Assembly: GCA_004375715.1 (NCBI GenBank)
Contig: SOKP01000187.1
Span: 1 to 39,176 of the forward strand
Length of the DNA stretch: 39,176 nucleotides
Direction of reading: 5' to 3'
DNA from: Promethearchaeota archaeon
GTDB lineage: Archaea > Asgardarchaeota > Lokiarchaeia > Sigyniarchaeales > SOKP01
Shown: in pieces, positions 25,892 to 34,721 of the stretch
How positions within the stretch are numbered: the stretch's first letter is position 1
Layout: each line of letters starts with the position of its first letter
Program-made: the position numbers and the translations under genes
The notes under the pieces: generated by a model
The model's database searches: none
The model's input: only the letters and a program-made list of their open reading frames with translations
Told to the model about the DNA's origin: nothing

Positions 25892-27286
25892 ATGATCTTA
25901 AAAAATGGGCTCATATATAGTGACAGTTTGCTTCGCAATGGCGTTATTTTAATTCTTGAAGGTTTTATAAGATCAGTAATATACGATATAACCGAAGAGA
26001 GTCTACAATCAATAAGGGATCAAAACACGGACGGAATTGAAATTGATTGTGAAAAGAGAACGATTATACCAGGAATAATTGATATTCATTCCCACTTGAG
26101 GGATATGGAACAGAGTGAGAAAGAAACATTTTTAACAGGAACTTTAGCAGCAGCGTTCTCCGGAATAACAACTGTTTTCAATATGCCGAACACAAAACCT
26201 CCAGCTATAAGTGCAAGCCAGGTTAAAGGATGGATGGAAAAAGCACACAATAATATACATGTAGATGTAGGGTTTATAGCGGCGATTCCAAGGGATTTCG
26301 ACTTCGAAGAAATAATTTCTATTATTGATTTAGGTGTTGTAGGTTTTAAAATCTACCCATTAAATTCTTTAAACGGTATTGATTGGACAGATCACTTAAA
26401 TATTCAAAAACTTCTTAGTACATCCTCAAAACTCCAAGTTCCGATTTTTATTCATCCCGATTGGCCTTTGAACGCCGAAGAAAAAGAAAAGATATTTCAA
26501 AAAGGTGTTGAAGAAAAATTACCGTTTTTGAAACTGCACAATAAATTATACCCAACCTACATGGAAGCTAAATATGTGAATTTTATTCTTGAAAATTATT
26601 ATAAAGTTGTTGTGGATTTAGATTTAATCCCTGAAGATTATCCTATTATCCATTTCTGTCATATTAGTTGTCGGGATAGCCACTCTTTGATTAAAAAAGC
26701 GTTAAGTACGAGTAAATTCTTAAAAATTACATTTGAGATAACGCCCCATCATCTATTATTAAATGATTCTATTCGGATTGAAAATCCTAATTACGCTAAA
26801 GTTCTCCCTCCTTTAAGGGACGAAACGCACGCTTCTTATCTATTTCAGGAGCTTAAACAAGGTAATGTGAAATTACTGGGCACGGATCATGCACCACATA
26901 CATCTGAAGAGAAAAACAAAGTGTTTCACGACGCACCCTCAGGATTTCCGGGATTTGAGTCATACCCTTTTGTAGTACTAGACCAAGTTTCTAAAAATGA
27001 AATTTCTTTAGAAACATTCGTTAAAATTACTTCAGAAAATCCAGCAAAGACTTTTAAGTTAAATAATAAAGGTTTTATTAAAGCGGGATACGATGCTGAT
27101 TTAATTATTGTAGATCGTGGAGATGTTTATCCTATTGAATCAAAAAAATTCAAATCAAAAGCAAAGTTTTCACCTTACCAAAATTATCAAACAAGTGTTC
27201 ACATATGGAAAGTATTTTTAAGAGGCATAGAAGTAAATATTGATGAATCTAATCCTATGGGAAACATAATTAAAGGAGTAATTTAA
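25892..27286 (+). CDS. pyrC: Dihydroorotase
   Basis: A 464-aa amidohydrolase-fold enzyme closing the pyrimidine ring in de novo UMP synthesis. Metal ligands are visible: H66 and H68 (DIHSHLRD), the carboxylated Lys in VVGFKIYPL, later His residues in IHFCHIS, and the catalytic Asp in GTDHAPHTSEEK. The MPNTKPP loop is typical of class I dihydroorotases. Allantoinase is the main alternative, but archaeal context and overall motifs favour PyrC. AGGAAA lies just before the ATG. No other pyr gene is present in the window. Confidence 0.85.
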   Translation: MILKNGLIYSDSLLRNGVILILEGFIRSVIYDITEESLQSIRDQNTDGIEIDCEKRTIIPGIIDIHSHLRDMEQSEKETFLTGTLAAAFSGITTVFNMPNTKPPAISASQVKGWMEKAHNNIHVDVGFIAAIPRDFDFEEIISIIDLGVVGFKIYPLNSLNGIDWTDHLNIQKLLSTSSKLQVPIFIHPDWPLNAEEKEKIFQKGVEEKLPFLKLHNKLYPTYMEAKYVNFILENYYKVVVDLDLIPEDYPIIHFCHISCRDSHSLIKKALSTSKFLKITFEITPHHLLLNDSIRIENPNYAKVLPPLRDETHASYLFQELKQGNVKLLGTDHAPHTSEEKNKVFHDAPSGFPGFESYPFVVLDQVSKNEISLETFVKITSENPAKTFKLNNKGFIKAGYDADLIIVDRGDVYPIESKKFKSKAKFSPYQNYQTSVHIWKVFLRGIEVNIDESNPMGNIIKGVI

Positions 27287-27347
27287 GTAATTATTATAAT
27301 TTGTCATCTCATATATTAAATTGAATGCAAAATCTTAAAGTGAAAAT

Positions 27348-27983
27348 ATGGTAGATAAAGAAATCTTTACCGTAGCGGACGGAAAAGAGCTAATCCAATT
27401 TGCAAGAGATAATATCGAGTATTATCTTAAGAATGGTGAAGGTATCATGATACCTGAGGTTATAAAAGAAAAATTTAAGGAAAATTATGGAGCATTTGTC
27501 ACTTTAAATACTCATAATGTAAAAGGTAATCCTTTAAGAGGTTGTATAGGATATATAGAACCAAAATTTGCATTATACGATGTTATTCATAAAGTTTCAG
27601 TCAGTTCAGCAACTGAAGATACTCGTTTCTCATCCGTATCTAGTGACGAAATGGATAATATTACTATTGAAATTTCAATATTAACTCCTCCAAAGATACT
27701 AGAAGTTAGCTCTCCGAATGAATATCTTGAAAAAATTGTGATAGGGAGGGATGGACTTATAGCGGAGAGAGGAATGCGAAGAGGATTGCTTCTTCCACAA
27801 GTTCCAATAGATCACGATAGGAATTGGGATGTAGAGACTTTCCTTAATCATACATGTAGTAAAGCGTGGCTTTCTTCTGACGCTTGGAAAGATATAAAAG
27901 GAACTAAAATATCTTCATTTCAAGCAATTATATTTGAAGAAAAAACTCCGTTGGGAGAGGTTGTTCGTAAATATTTTTCTTAG
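27348..27983 (+). CDS. AMMECR1-domain protein
   Basis: A 211-aa protein of the AMMECR1 family (normal length), found in nearly all archaea and in eukaryotes. The invariant motif LRGCIGYIEP is present at about 64-73, with GAFVTLNTHN before it and LPQVPIDHDRNWDVETFLNH toward the C-terminus. The biochemical role is unsettled; in archaea it often neighbours MEMO1-like or radical-SAM genes, none of which is seen here. It is followed by the FGGY kinase after 16 bp, so the two are probably co-transcribed. Confidence 0.92.
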   Translation: MVDKEIFTVADGKELIQFARDNIEYYLKNGEGIMIPEVIKEKFKENYGAFVTLNTHNVKGNPLRGCIGYIEPKFALYDVIHKVSVSSATEDTRFSSVSSDEMDNITIEISILTPPKILEVSSPNEYLEKIVIGRDGLIAERGMRRGLLLPQVPIDHDRNWDVETFLNHTCSKAWLSSDAWKDIKGTKISSFQAIIFEEKTPLGEVVRKYFS

Positions 27984-27999
27984 ATCTAAATAACTTAGC

Positions 28000-29523
28000 A
28001 TGTTCTTGAGAATTATGGAAAAAGATGAAAATTTAATTTTAACGATAGATATTTCTTCTAATTCAATAAAAGTAGGGTTAGTATCCGAACAATTAAAAAT
28101 TAAAGTCTATAACTCTCAAGAATTAAAAATATATAACGAAGATTTAGATGGTTTTGCTAAACGCTTTGACATGGATGACCTTTGGAAAAAGGTTATTATA
28201 GGAATGGATTTTGTTCTTTCCAAATCTAAAAACAATAGGATAGTAGGTTTATCAAGCTGTACTCAACGAATTGCCTCCGTTTTTCTAGACGAAAAAGGAA
28301 ACGCCTTGTATGGAGGACCTAATATCGATATTCGCGGTATTGATTCAGCCTATCTTATAGACGATGCATTTTCAGAAAAGGATCTATTTGAAATAACTGG
28401 ACATAGTCCGTCTCTGCTATTTTGTCTAGCAAGATTATTGTGGTTTAAAGAAGAAGCTGAAGAAGTTTATGAAAAAATAAAAAAAGTATTGACATTAGAT
28501 GATTGGTTAGTCTACAAACTTACGGGAAATTTTTATTCTGACCTATCCTCTGCAGCTGAGTCCCAAATACTGGATATTAAAAAAGGAGAATGGAGTTCTG
28601 AAATAATAGACACTTTCAATTTTGATCCCGATTTTTTTCCAGATATTGTTGATTCAGGAACTGTTGTGGGCGAAATAAAAGAAAATTTAAACAAAAGATT
28701 TGATACTGTCCTTAAAGGAATTCCTTTTGTAAAATCGGGGGGAGATACGCAAGCAACTTTATTAGGTATGGGTGTAATCGAAGAAGGTAATATAGGCATT
28801 AGTTTAGGTACTACATCACCGCTTCATCTCGTTGTAAATAAACCCATTTTTGATCCTAATTGTAATTTCTGGACCTCATGCCATTCAATAAAAGGAAAAT
28901 GGTTAATTGAAAGCAATGCGGGCAACACGGGCGCGTCCTACAATTGGTTTAAAGAAGCATTTTTATCAAGCTTTACTGACAATCCAGATTCTTTAGTAGA
29001 AGAATATCTAAAAAGAACAACGCCAGGAGCATTTTCGACTTACACCTACTTGGGTCCTGAAAAGATGAATATAATAAATACTACTTCTATTAAGAGAGGT
29101 GCTTTTGTTTTTCAACCACCTATTATGGTGTCTGAGGATGTCCCCAAAATTGAAAATTTTGCCAGGAGCGTTCTTGAAAACATAGCATTCGGAATACTTG
29201 AAAATCATCAAGTGTTACGCAATCAAACTGAGCTTAGCACAAAAACTTATGTTGCAGGTGGGATGGCTAAATCGAATGAGTTTTGCAAATTGTTAGCTAA
29301 TATATTAGATAATCAAATTTCTGTTGCCTGTATTAGAGATTCAGCATTTATTGGAGCTGCAATAAATACTCTAATAGGTTTAAAGTACTATTCCAATTAC
29401 AAATCGATCATTAGTAAGTTATTAGCATTTGAAGACGTAAAAAACGATCCTGGTGTCTCTGATAAATTCAAAACAATTTATCTTGAGTGGAAAAACCTAA
29501 AATCAAAAATTGATAGTTTATGA
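28000..29523 (+). CDS. Divergent FGGY-family carbohydrate kinase
   Basis: A 507-aa two-lobed ATP-dependent sugar kinase. Lobe 1 opens with LTIDISSNSIKVGLV (phosphate loop) and carries WLVYKLTGNFYSDLSSAAES. Lobe 2 has GGDTQATLLGMGV with the catalytic Asp, ISLGTTSPL, and VAGGMAKSNEFCKLLAN. The glycerol-contact residues of glpK are absent (SCTQRIASVFLD replaces NQRET), so it is not a second glycerol kinase. Related kinases act on xylulose, rhamnulose or autoinducer-2-like compounds. It stands upstream of a hydroxyacid dehydrogenase-aldolase fusion, which suggests a shared pathway. The start may be ATG 28000 or ATG 28015 (Met6); Met6 gives the more usual N-terminus. Confidence 0.82.
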   Translation: MFLRIMEKDENLILTIDISSNSIKVGLVSEQLKIKVYNSQELKIYNEDLDGFAKRFDMDDLWKKVIIGMDFVLSKSKNNRIVGLSSCTQRIASVFLDEKGNALYGGPNIDIRGIDSAYLIDDAFSEKDLFEITGHSPSLLFCLARLLWFKEEAEEVYEKIKKVLTLDDWLVYKLTGNFYSDLSSAAESQILDIKKGEWSSEIIDTFNFDPDFFPDIVDSGTVVGEIKENLNKRFDTVLKGIPFVKSGGDTQATLLGMGVIEEGNIGISLGTTSPLHLVVNKPIFDPNCNFWTSCHSIKGKWLIESNAGNTGASYNWFKEAFLSSFTDNPDSLVEEYLKRTTPGAFSTYTYLGPEKMNIINTTSIKRGAFVFQPPIMVSEDVPKIENFARSVLENIAFGILENHQVLRNQTELSTKTYVAGGMAKSNEFCKLLANILDNQISVACIRDSAFIGAAINTLIGLKYYSNYKSIISKLLAFEDVKNDPGVSDKFKTIYLEWKNLKSKIDSL

Positions 29524-29624
29524 TTTCTTCTGGTTTTTAATTTTAATATTTTTATAAACGATAGTAAATTACTAACATTAAAAATAATAATAATCTTGTT
29601 TTCGTATTTTAAGGGTGAATAGAA

Positions 29625-29975
29625 TTGTCAAATTTTGAAAGTTTTGAATCTTGTTTAAAGGAAATTGAAAATCGTTATGTTAATACAGAAAAAGTAAGAA
29701 AAAAATTAGCAAACTATAATGAACCGATACAAATTTCATTTTTAGACACTAATCGTAGCGTTATGATCTACGTTAATATGGACCAAGGAATAGAGGTAAA
29801 GGATAACGCTAGCGACGAAACTGCTACAGTTAAAATCGAGTTTACATCAGAAAAGATATTGTTAGATCTTTTTAACAAAGAGCTCGGAGCAGTGAAAGCG
29901 TATTCTTCAGGAAAAATAAAGGTCATTGAAGGAAACATTAGAAATTTAATGAAACTGAAGAGCTTGATGTTTTAA
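29625..29975 (+). CDS. SCP2 sterol-carrier-like domain protein
   Basis: A 116-aa single-domain SCP2-fold protein. The family pattern is visible: an N-terminal helix, a five-stranded sheet (ISFLDTNRSVMIYVNMDQ, TVKIEFTSEKILLDLFN), then GAVKAYSSGKIKVIEG, the usual G-K-I-K-V ending. SCP2 domains bind lipids or acyl-CoA in a hydrophobic tunnel. The start is TTG at 29625, eleven bases after AAGGGTGAA. Why it sits among sugar-metabolism genes is unclear; it may bind a hydrophobic substrate or act in an unrelated process. Confidence 0.75.
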   Translation: MSNFESFESCLKEIENRYVNTEKVRKKLANYNEPIQISFLDTNRSVMIYVNMDQGIEVKDNASDETATVKIEFTSEKILLDLFNKELGAVKAYSSGKIKVIEGNIRNLMKLKSLMF

Positions 29976-29996
29976 CTAAATTCAGTTGTTTTAATC

Positions 29997-30034
29997 ATAT
30001 AATCTAAATATAATTGCGTGATTATATAATCTAA
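29997..30034 (+). promoter_or_regulatory. Tandem 11-bp direct repeat before the dehydrogenase-aldolase gene
   Basis: ATATAATCTAA occurs at 29997-30007 and again at 30024-30034, 27 bp apart, about 42-79 bp upstream of the ATG at 30076. One copy could be the TATA element and the pair could form an operator for a dimeric regulator. AT-rich background makes this tentative. Confidence 0.3.
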
Positions 30035-30075
30035 TACTTAAAGAATGGATAATCTTTTAGTTGGGTTGAGAAATT

Positions 30076-31758
30076 ATGAGAGCATTTATAACAGCAAGTA
30101 TAACTGATGATGTTTTAGAAGAATTGCGAAAGAGTATGGATGTAACCTATGAGAGTTGGAGGGATACTGGAAATATATATTTTGACATGAAAGAGATGAT
30201 TGAAAAATTAAGGAATTACGATGTCTTCATAACTGTAGCGGATGATTTAAAAAAAGCAGAACTTTTTGAACAGACAAACTTGAAGCTGATTGCGTCTTGT
30301 CGTGGGGATCCTTTTAACATCAATTTAGACGCTGCTACCAAAAAAAATATACCTATTATTTACACGCCAAACAGGAATGTCGTTGCAGTTGCTGAATTAA
30401 CGGTTGGTTTAATAATATCTATGGCAAGAAATCTTACTAAACTAGACCGGTTCTTACATTCGGAGGATTTTGAGATTATAGAGTTTGAAGATTGGATTAA
30501 TTGTTATAATAAATTCATGGGAAGCGAATTAGAAGATAAAACAATAGGCATAGTTGGTTTTGGTCAAATTGGGCAAAGAGTAGCCGAACGATTAAAACCA
30601 TTTGGTGTTAAATTTCTAATATATGATCCATATGTTTCCGAAGAAAAAATTAAAGAGTACGGGAACAAGACAGATATCGACTTTTTAATGAAAGAATCTG
30701 ATTTTATTACCTTACATGCAGTAGCAACTGATGAAAATGATAATCTTATTAACGAAGAACGGATAAAAATGATGAAAAGCTCGGGATATTTAATAAACTT
30801 GGCTAAAGGAAGCCTCGTTGATTACGATTATTTATACAAAGCTTTAAAGAAAAAAGAAATCGCTGGAGCTGCTTTAGATGTATTCCCTTTAGAGCCTATT
30901 GATGAAGATAATGAGTTTTTAGAATTAGATAATGTTATCGTAATGCCCCATATTGGTGGAAATACAAATGAAGTAGTTAAGAGACAATCTAAAATGCTCC
31001 TTAAAGATATTAACATTTGGTTAAACAATGGGATTCCTTCTCATATATTAAATCCCGAAGTATTTGGAGTAAGAGATGTTAAACAATATAATAATAGGGA
31101 ATCTGCCCAAAGTTATAAAGAAGAAATTGTTTGTGTTTGTAAAAAATTATTAAGCGACGGTCATGTTATTGGATCAGCCGGAAATGTAAGTATGAGAGTT
31201 AAAAAGGGTGATGAAGAATTCGTTTTAATCACCCCGAGTAATGTTAACTATAAAGATATGGAACCTAAGGATGTTTTAATTATTGATCTTGAGGGCAAAG
31301 TAATCGAGGGAGAAAGAAATCCCTCAGTAGAAAAACACCTACACTTAGGAATATACAAAGAACGAGAAGACGTTAATGCGATTATTCACTCACACGGAAT
31401 GTACTCAACAATACTCAGTACGCTGAATTTGTCTTTACCTCCAATTATGGAAGAACTTGTGCCCTATTTAGGTGGAGAGGTTTTATGTTCGGATTACGGT
31501 GAGGCTGGAAGTGAAGAATTAGCCGATAATGTAAAGGCAAGTTTAGAAGATAGAAGCGCAGTAATCCTTGCCAACCATGGGAGTTTATGTTGTGGAAGCC
31601 ATTTAGAAGGAGCTTACACCGTACTGCAATATTTAGAGAGAGGATCAAAAACATATTATCTTGCTAAATTAATTAAGGAGCCAAATCTATTACCTGAAGA
31701 TACAATAGATTATGAAATGGATATCTTTGACCTATTTAAGGATTCTAAGAAAATATAA
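30076..31758 (+). CDS. Fused D-2-hydroxyacid dehydrogenase and class II aldolase
   Basis: A 560-aa two-domain protein. Residues 1-330 are a D-isomer 2-hydroxyacid dehydrogenase: GFGQIGQ at 161-167 and D184 for NAD, E273 (PLEP) and H292 (PHIGG) of the active site. The position normally held by the substrate Arg (A-R-G) is Lys here (NLAKG, K244). A short linker (330-345) leads to a class II (Zn) aldolase/epimerase domain: SAGNVS (367-372), general acid/base E419, zinc ligands H438 and H440 (HSHG) and H501 (NHG). FucA-like aldolases split ketose 1-phosphates into DHAP and an aldehyde. The dehydrogenase may reduce or oxidise a product or precursor. No frameshift or stop lies at the junction, so the fusion looks real. 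The substrate is unknown. Confidence 0.85.
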   Translation: MRAFITASITDDVLEELRKSMDVTYESWRDTGNIYFDMKEMIEKLRNYDVFITVADDLKKAELFEQTNLKLIASCRGDPFNINLDAATKKNIPIIYTPNRNVVAVAELTVGLIISMARNLTKLDRFLHSEDFEIIEFEDWINCYNKFMGSELEDKTIGIVGFGQIGQRVAERLKPFGVKFLIYDPYVSEEKIKEYGNKTDIDFLMKESDFITLHAVATDENDNLINEERIKMMKSSGYLINLAKGSLVDYDYLYKALKKKEIAGAALDVFPLEPIDEDNEFLELDNVIVMPHIGGNTNEVVKRQSKMLLKDINIWLNNGIPSHILNPEVFGVRDVKQYNNRESAQSYKEEIVCVCKKLLSDGHVIGSAGNVSMRVKKGDEEFVLITPSNVNYKDMEPKDVLIIDLEGKVIEGERNPSVEKHLHLGIYKEREDVNAIIHSHGMYSTILSTLNLSLPPIMEELVPYLGGEVLCSDYGEAGSEELADNVKASLEDRSAVILANHGSLCCGSHLEGAYTVLQYLERGSKTYYLAKLIKEPNLLPEDTIDYEMDIFDLFKDSKKI

Positions 31759-31802
31759 GATGAGATATAAATAGTATAATAGCATTAATTTTTAAGGAGG
31801 AT

Positions 31803-32744
31803 GTGATTTATTTGGTAGGTTACCATAAAGAATTATCCTTAGCAGTTGATTTAGTTAAACATGCTACAAAAATTACAGAATGGTTTAGATCTAAAAAATC
31901 TTTGTTTTTTATAAAGAAGGACGATTCTCCAGTTACTTTAGCGGATTTTGCTTCTCAAATTTTTATAATATCGACTATTAAAAAATATTTTCCCGAAGAT
32001 CAAATCATCGCCGAAGAGGAAAGTAGCGTTTTTATAAACTCAGATGCTGAAAACATAATTAAAAGATGTTATACATCATTAAATATAACTTTTGAAGAAA
32101 ATCTGAAAGAAACTCTAAACTATCGTGGTTTTAGGTCTAAACGCCAATGGACAGTTGATCCCATTGATGGTACTAAAGGTTTCCAAAAGGGTTTAGCATA
32201 CGCTATTGGGATGGGATTTATGGTTCAAGCCGAACCAACAATATGTGCTATAGGTGTGCCTAATTATAAAAATACAAGCTTAACGATCTTTTCAGCTGAA
32301 AAGAACCATGGGGCTAAAGTATCGTATGGAGACCAAAACTTTACTAAGATAAGTGTTAGTAATAAAAACGAAATTAAGAAATTTCGAATTTGTCATTCTC
32401 TACACTACAATGAACCTTGGGTTTTGAAATTTGCCCGATCACTCGGTGTATCAAACTTCATTCCATTAGACAGCATGGCAAAGCTATGTATGGTTGCTGA
32501 TGGTTCGTCTGAGCTATATATTAAACCTATGAATATGCAACGCTCGTTTACGTGGGATTTTTTACCAGGTGAATTGTTAGTTAAAGAAGCTGGAGGAATG
32601 ATTACAGATATTAGAGGCAATCCAATTCAATATGTAAACGATAGGTGTAAGATTACTGCGCCTGGCTTAATTGCCTCAAATGGAATTAGGCACGATGAAT
32701 TATTAAGTGCTCTAAAATCGAATGATATTCTTAAAAATAGTTAA
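31803..32744 (+). CDS. 3'(2'),5'-bisphosphate nucleotidase-like phosphatase
   Basis: A 313-aa member of the Mg-dependent inositol-monophosphatase superfamily. The order of motifs (IIAEEES, WTVDPIDGTKGF, IGVPN, then TWDFLPGELLVKEAGG) matches HAL2/BPNT enzymes that convert PAP to AMP; GTKGF in particular is typical of that subgroup. The last motif reads WDFLPGE where relatives have WDHAAG, so substrate preference could differ, and a sugar phosphate is possible. AAGGAGG at 31797-31799 and just before precedes GTG 31803 by only about 3 bases and TTG 31812 by 12; the start is undecided. The ATG at 31801 is followed directly by TGA and is not a start. It is the last gene of the forward cluster before dinB. 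Confidence 0.8.
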   Translation: MIYLVGYHKELSLAVDLVKHATKITEWFRSKKSLFFIKKDDSPVTLADFASQIFIISTIKKYFPEDQIIAEEESSVFINSDAENIIKRCYTSLNITFEENLKETLNYRGFRSKRQWTVDPIDGTKGFQKGLAYAIGMGFMVQAEPTICAIGVPNYKNTSLTIFSAEKNHGAKVSYGDQNFTKISVSNKNEIKKFRICHSLHYNEPWVLKFARSLGVSNFIPLDSMAKLCMVADGSSELYIKPMNMQRSFTWDFLPGELLVKEAGGMITDIRGNPIQYVNDRCKITAPGLIASNGIRHDELLSALKSNDILKNS

Positions 32745-32759
32745 AAAAAACAAAGTGAA

Positions 32760-33848
32760 TTATGCTTCTAAATAATTAATCAATGTAGTTTGTGCTACAT
32801 TTGGAGCTTTTTCCAAATTTGATAACCTTATTCCAACTAGTCTAACTTTTTTATTCACTGTAGAAAATTGTTTCAATAACTCATTAATTACTTTTAATAC
32901 CTTATTCTTATCTTGAATATGATGCGTAAAGGATTTTGAACGAGTATATGTTATATATCCCTCAAGCCTTATTTTAAGAGTTACCGTCTTATAATGTATC
33001 TTATTTTTAATTACATTTTTATGAATTCTATTGTTTATTTCTTCAAGTTTAGACAATATTACATTGAAATCATCAGTGTCCTCGTAAAAAGTTCGTTCCT
33101 TACTAATAGATTTTCTATCGCCTTGAAATTCTTTTACTTCTCTAGTATCAAAACCGTTCGCAACATTCCATACCCATTCTCCGTTTTTTCCAAACAACTG
33201 AACCATTTTTGGAAGTGTAAGATTAATGATATCACCAATAGTTTTAATCCCTTTTCTATTATAATATATTTTTGATTTCTTACCAATTCCCGAGATTTTA
33301 GTAATATCCATAGGACTCAGGAATTTTTTAATATATTCTGGTTTTACGACCGTAACGCCATTAGGTTTATTATGATCTGAAGCGATCTTAGCTATCGATT
33401 TAGTTGGAGCACACCCGATTGAGATTGTAATGCCAACTTTTTTTTTTACTTCGTTTTTTAATTTTTCAGCTAAATCTCTAACTTCTTTATAATTAATACA
33501 CTTATCTGATATGTCTATGTAAGCCTCGTCAATACTTACTTGTTGAAACATATCTGAATAGGAATTCACAATCTCCATTACTTCTTTTGAGGCTTTATGG
33601 TATTTCTCAAAATTAGGGTTAAGATAGATACCATGAGGACATCTTTTATAAGCCTGGGATATAGGCATCGCAGAATGAAGTCCGAACTTTCGAGCCTCAT
33701 AGTTACAAGTACTGACTACACCTCGTCCTTTTCCATCTTTTGGGTCGGCTCCTATTATTACAGGTTTTCCTATATATTTTGGGTTATCTCGTGCCTCAAC
33801 AGCGGCAAAAAAACAATCTAAGTCGCAATGTAAGATAAAACGGCTCAT
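32760..33848 (-). CDS. dinB: Y-family translesion DNA polymerase (Pol IV/Dpo4 type)
   Basis: A 362-aa DinB-class polymerase. The palm acidic residues are in HCDLDCFFAAVEARD (first Asp) and SIDEAYIDIS (Asp-Glu pair). KSIAKIASDHNKPNG is the usual fingers/thumb motif, GIGKKSKIYYNRKGIKTIGD is the helix-hairpin-helix, and the little-finger domain ends with VRLVGIRLSNLE. The extreme C-terminus QTTLINYL resembles a PCNA-binding PIP box. It synthesises past damaged bases. The gene is convergent with the phosphatase gene (15-bp gap) and divergent from the aldolase at 34029. Confidence 0.95.
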   Translation of the reverse strand: MSRFILHCDLDCFFAAVEARDNPKYIGKPVIIGADPKDGKGRGVVSTCNYEARKFGLHSAMPISQAYKRCPHGIYLNPNFEKYHKASKEVMEIVNSYSDMFQQVSIDEAYIDISDKCINYKEVRDLAEKLKNEVKKKVGITISIGCAPTKSIAKIASDHNKPNGVTVVKPEYIKKFLSPMDITKISGIGKKSKIYYNRKGIKTIGDIINLTLPKMVQLFGKNGEWVWNVANGFDTREVKEFQGDRKSISKERTFYEDTDDFNVILSKLEEINNRIHKNVIKNKIHYKTVTLKIRLEGYITYTRSKSFTHHIQDKNKVLKVINELLKQFSTVNKKVRLVGIRLSNLEKAPNVAQTTLINYLEA

Positions 33849-34028
33849 TTTTAATCGTTTTTATTAAAAAGTATTAATTTAGACAATGATAGTATTTCCA
33901 AATAAAATAAAAGAAGTTAGACTATATTGAATTATTAATTTTAAAAATGCAAAATCCAATAATTCGTCTCTAATGAATATCTAATATTGTGAAAATACAT
34001 TTTTAATCAATCTTTAATTAAAAATAAT

Positions 34029-34721
34029 ATGGAAATAGATAAATTAGAACAACTTCGAAAAACGGTTGTAAGAGGAGCTCAAGAGATTTATAGTAAAGGT
34101 TTAGTTGAAGACGGTGAAGGCAATGTTAGTGTTAGGGTTAATAAAAATGAAATATTAGTTACTCCAACTTCCACTAAATATCTTCTATTAAATCCAGATT
34201 TAATTGTTCATATGGATTTAGATGGGAATATCATTGGATCTGGAAGAATTCCATCTACAGAAGTAAAAATGCATTTAGCAGTTTATAAAGATAGACCAAA
34301 AGTAAAATGTGTCATCCACAATCACTCTTCTTATGTTTCTATGCTTTCTATTCTTAGAAAAAATATTCCAATTATTATGGAACAACAATTAATTTTTCTT
34401 GGTGGATTAATTCAATGTACAGAGATTACAGAAGCTCATACAGAGGAAATGGGACTTAGTGCTTTAAAAGCGTTAGGAAGAAATAACGCTGCTATATTAG
34501 CTAACCATGGAGCTATAATATGTGGCAAGTCGTTAGATCATGCAGTTCGTTTTTCTGTGATCCTTGAAAAATTAGCAAAAGTGTATTGGGGAGCACTACA
34601 GATCGGAGAACCTCATGTCATCCCTCAAGAAAATCTTGAAGAACATGAAAAAATGTTCAATAGCTTATTTGCCTGCTATCCAAAAAGACTAAGAGTTAAA
34701 CGAAAAACGGGGCGGGATTGA
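34029..34721 (+). CDS. Class II aldolase/epimerase (FucA family)
   Basis: A 230-aa Zn-dependent aldolase, normal length. Phosphate loop GEGNVSVRV (29-37), general acid/base E78 (STEVKMH), zinc ligands H97 and H99 (IHNHSS) and H160 (ANHGAI). Family members include L-fuculose-phosphate, L-rhamnulose-phosphate and 5-deoxyribulose-phosphate aldolases and L-ribulose-5-phosphate epimerase. It is a paralogue of the aldolase domain fused at 30076. The stop codon abuts the ATG of the next gene (0-bp gap), so it is translationally coupled to the TIM-barrel isomerase-like protein. Confidence 0.9.
   Translation: MEIDKLEQLRKTVVRGAQEIYSKGLVEDGEGNVSVRVNKNEILVTPTSTKYLLLNPDLIVHMDLDGNIIGSGRIPSTEVKMHLAVYKDRPKVKCVIHNHSSYVSMLSILRKNIPIIMEQQLIFLGGLIQCTEITEAHTEEMGLSALKALGRNNAAILANHGAIICGKSLDHAVRFSVILEKLAKVYWGALQIGEPHVIPQENLEEHEKMFNSLFACYPKRLRVKRKTGRD

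Noticed and set aside
28000-29523. Second glycerol kinase
   Set aside because: The glycerol-contact motif NQRET and Q of GDQQ are not conserved; it is a different FGGY kinase.
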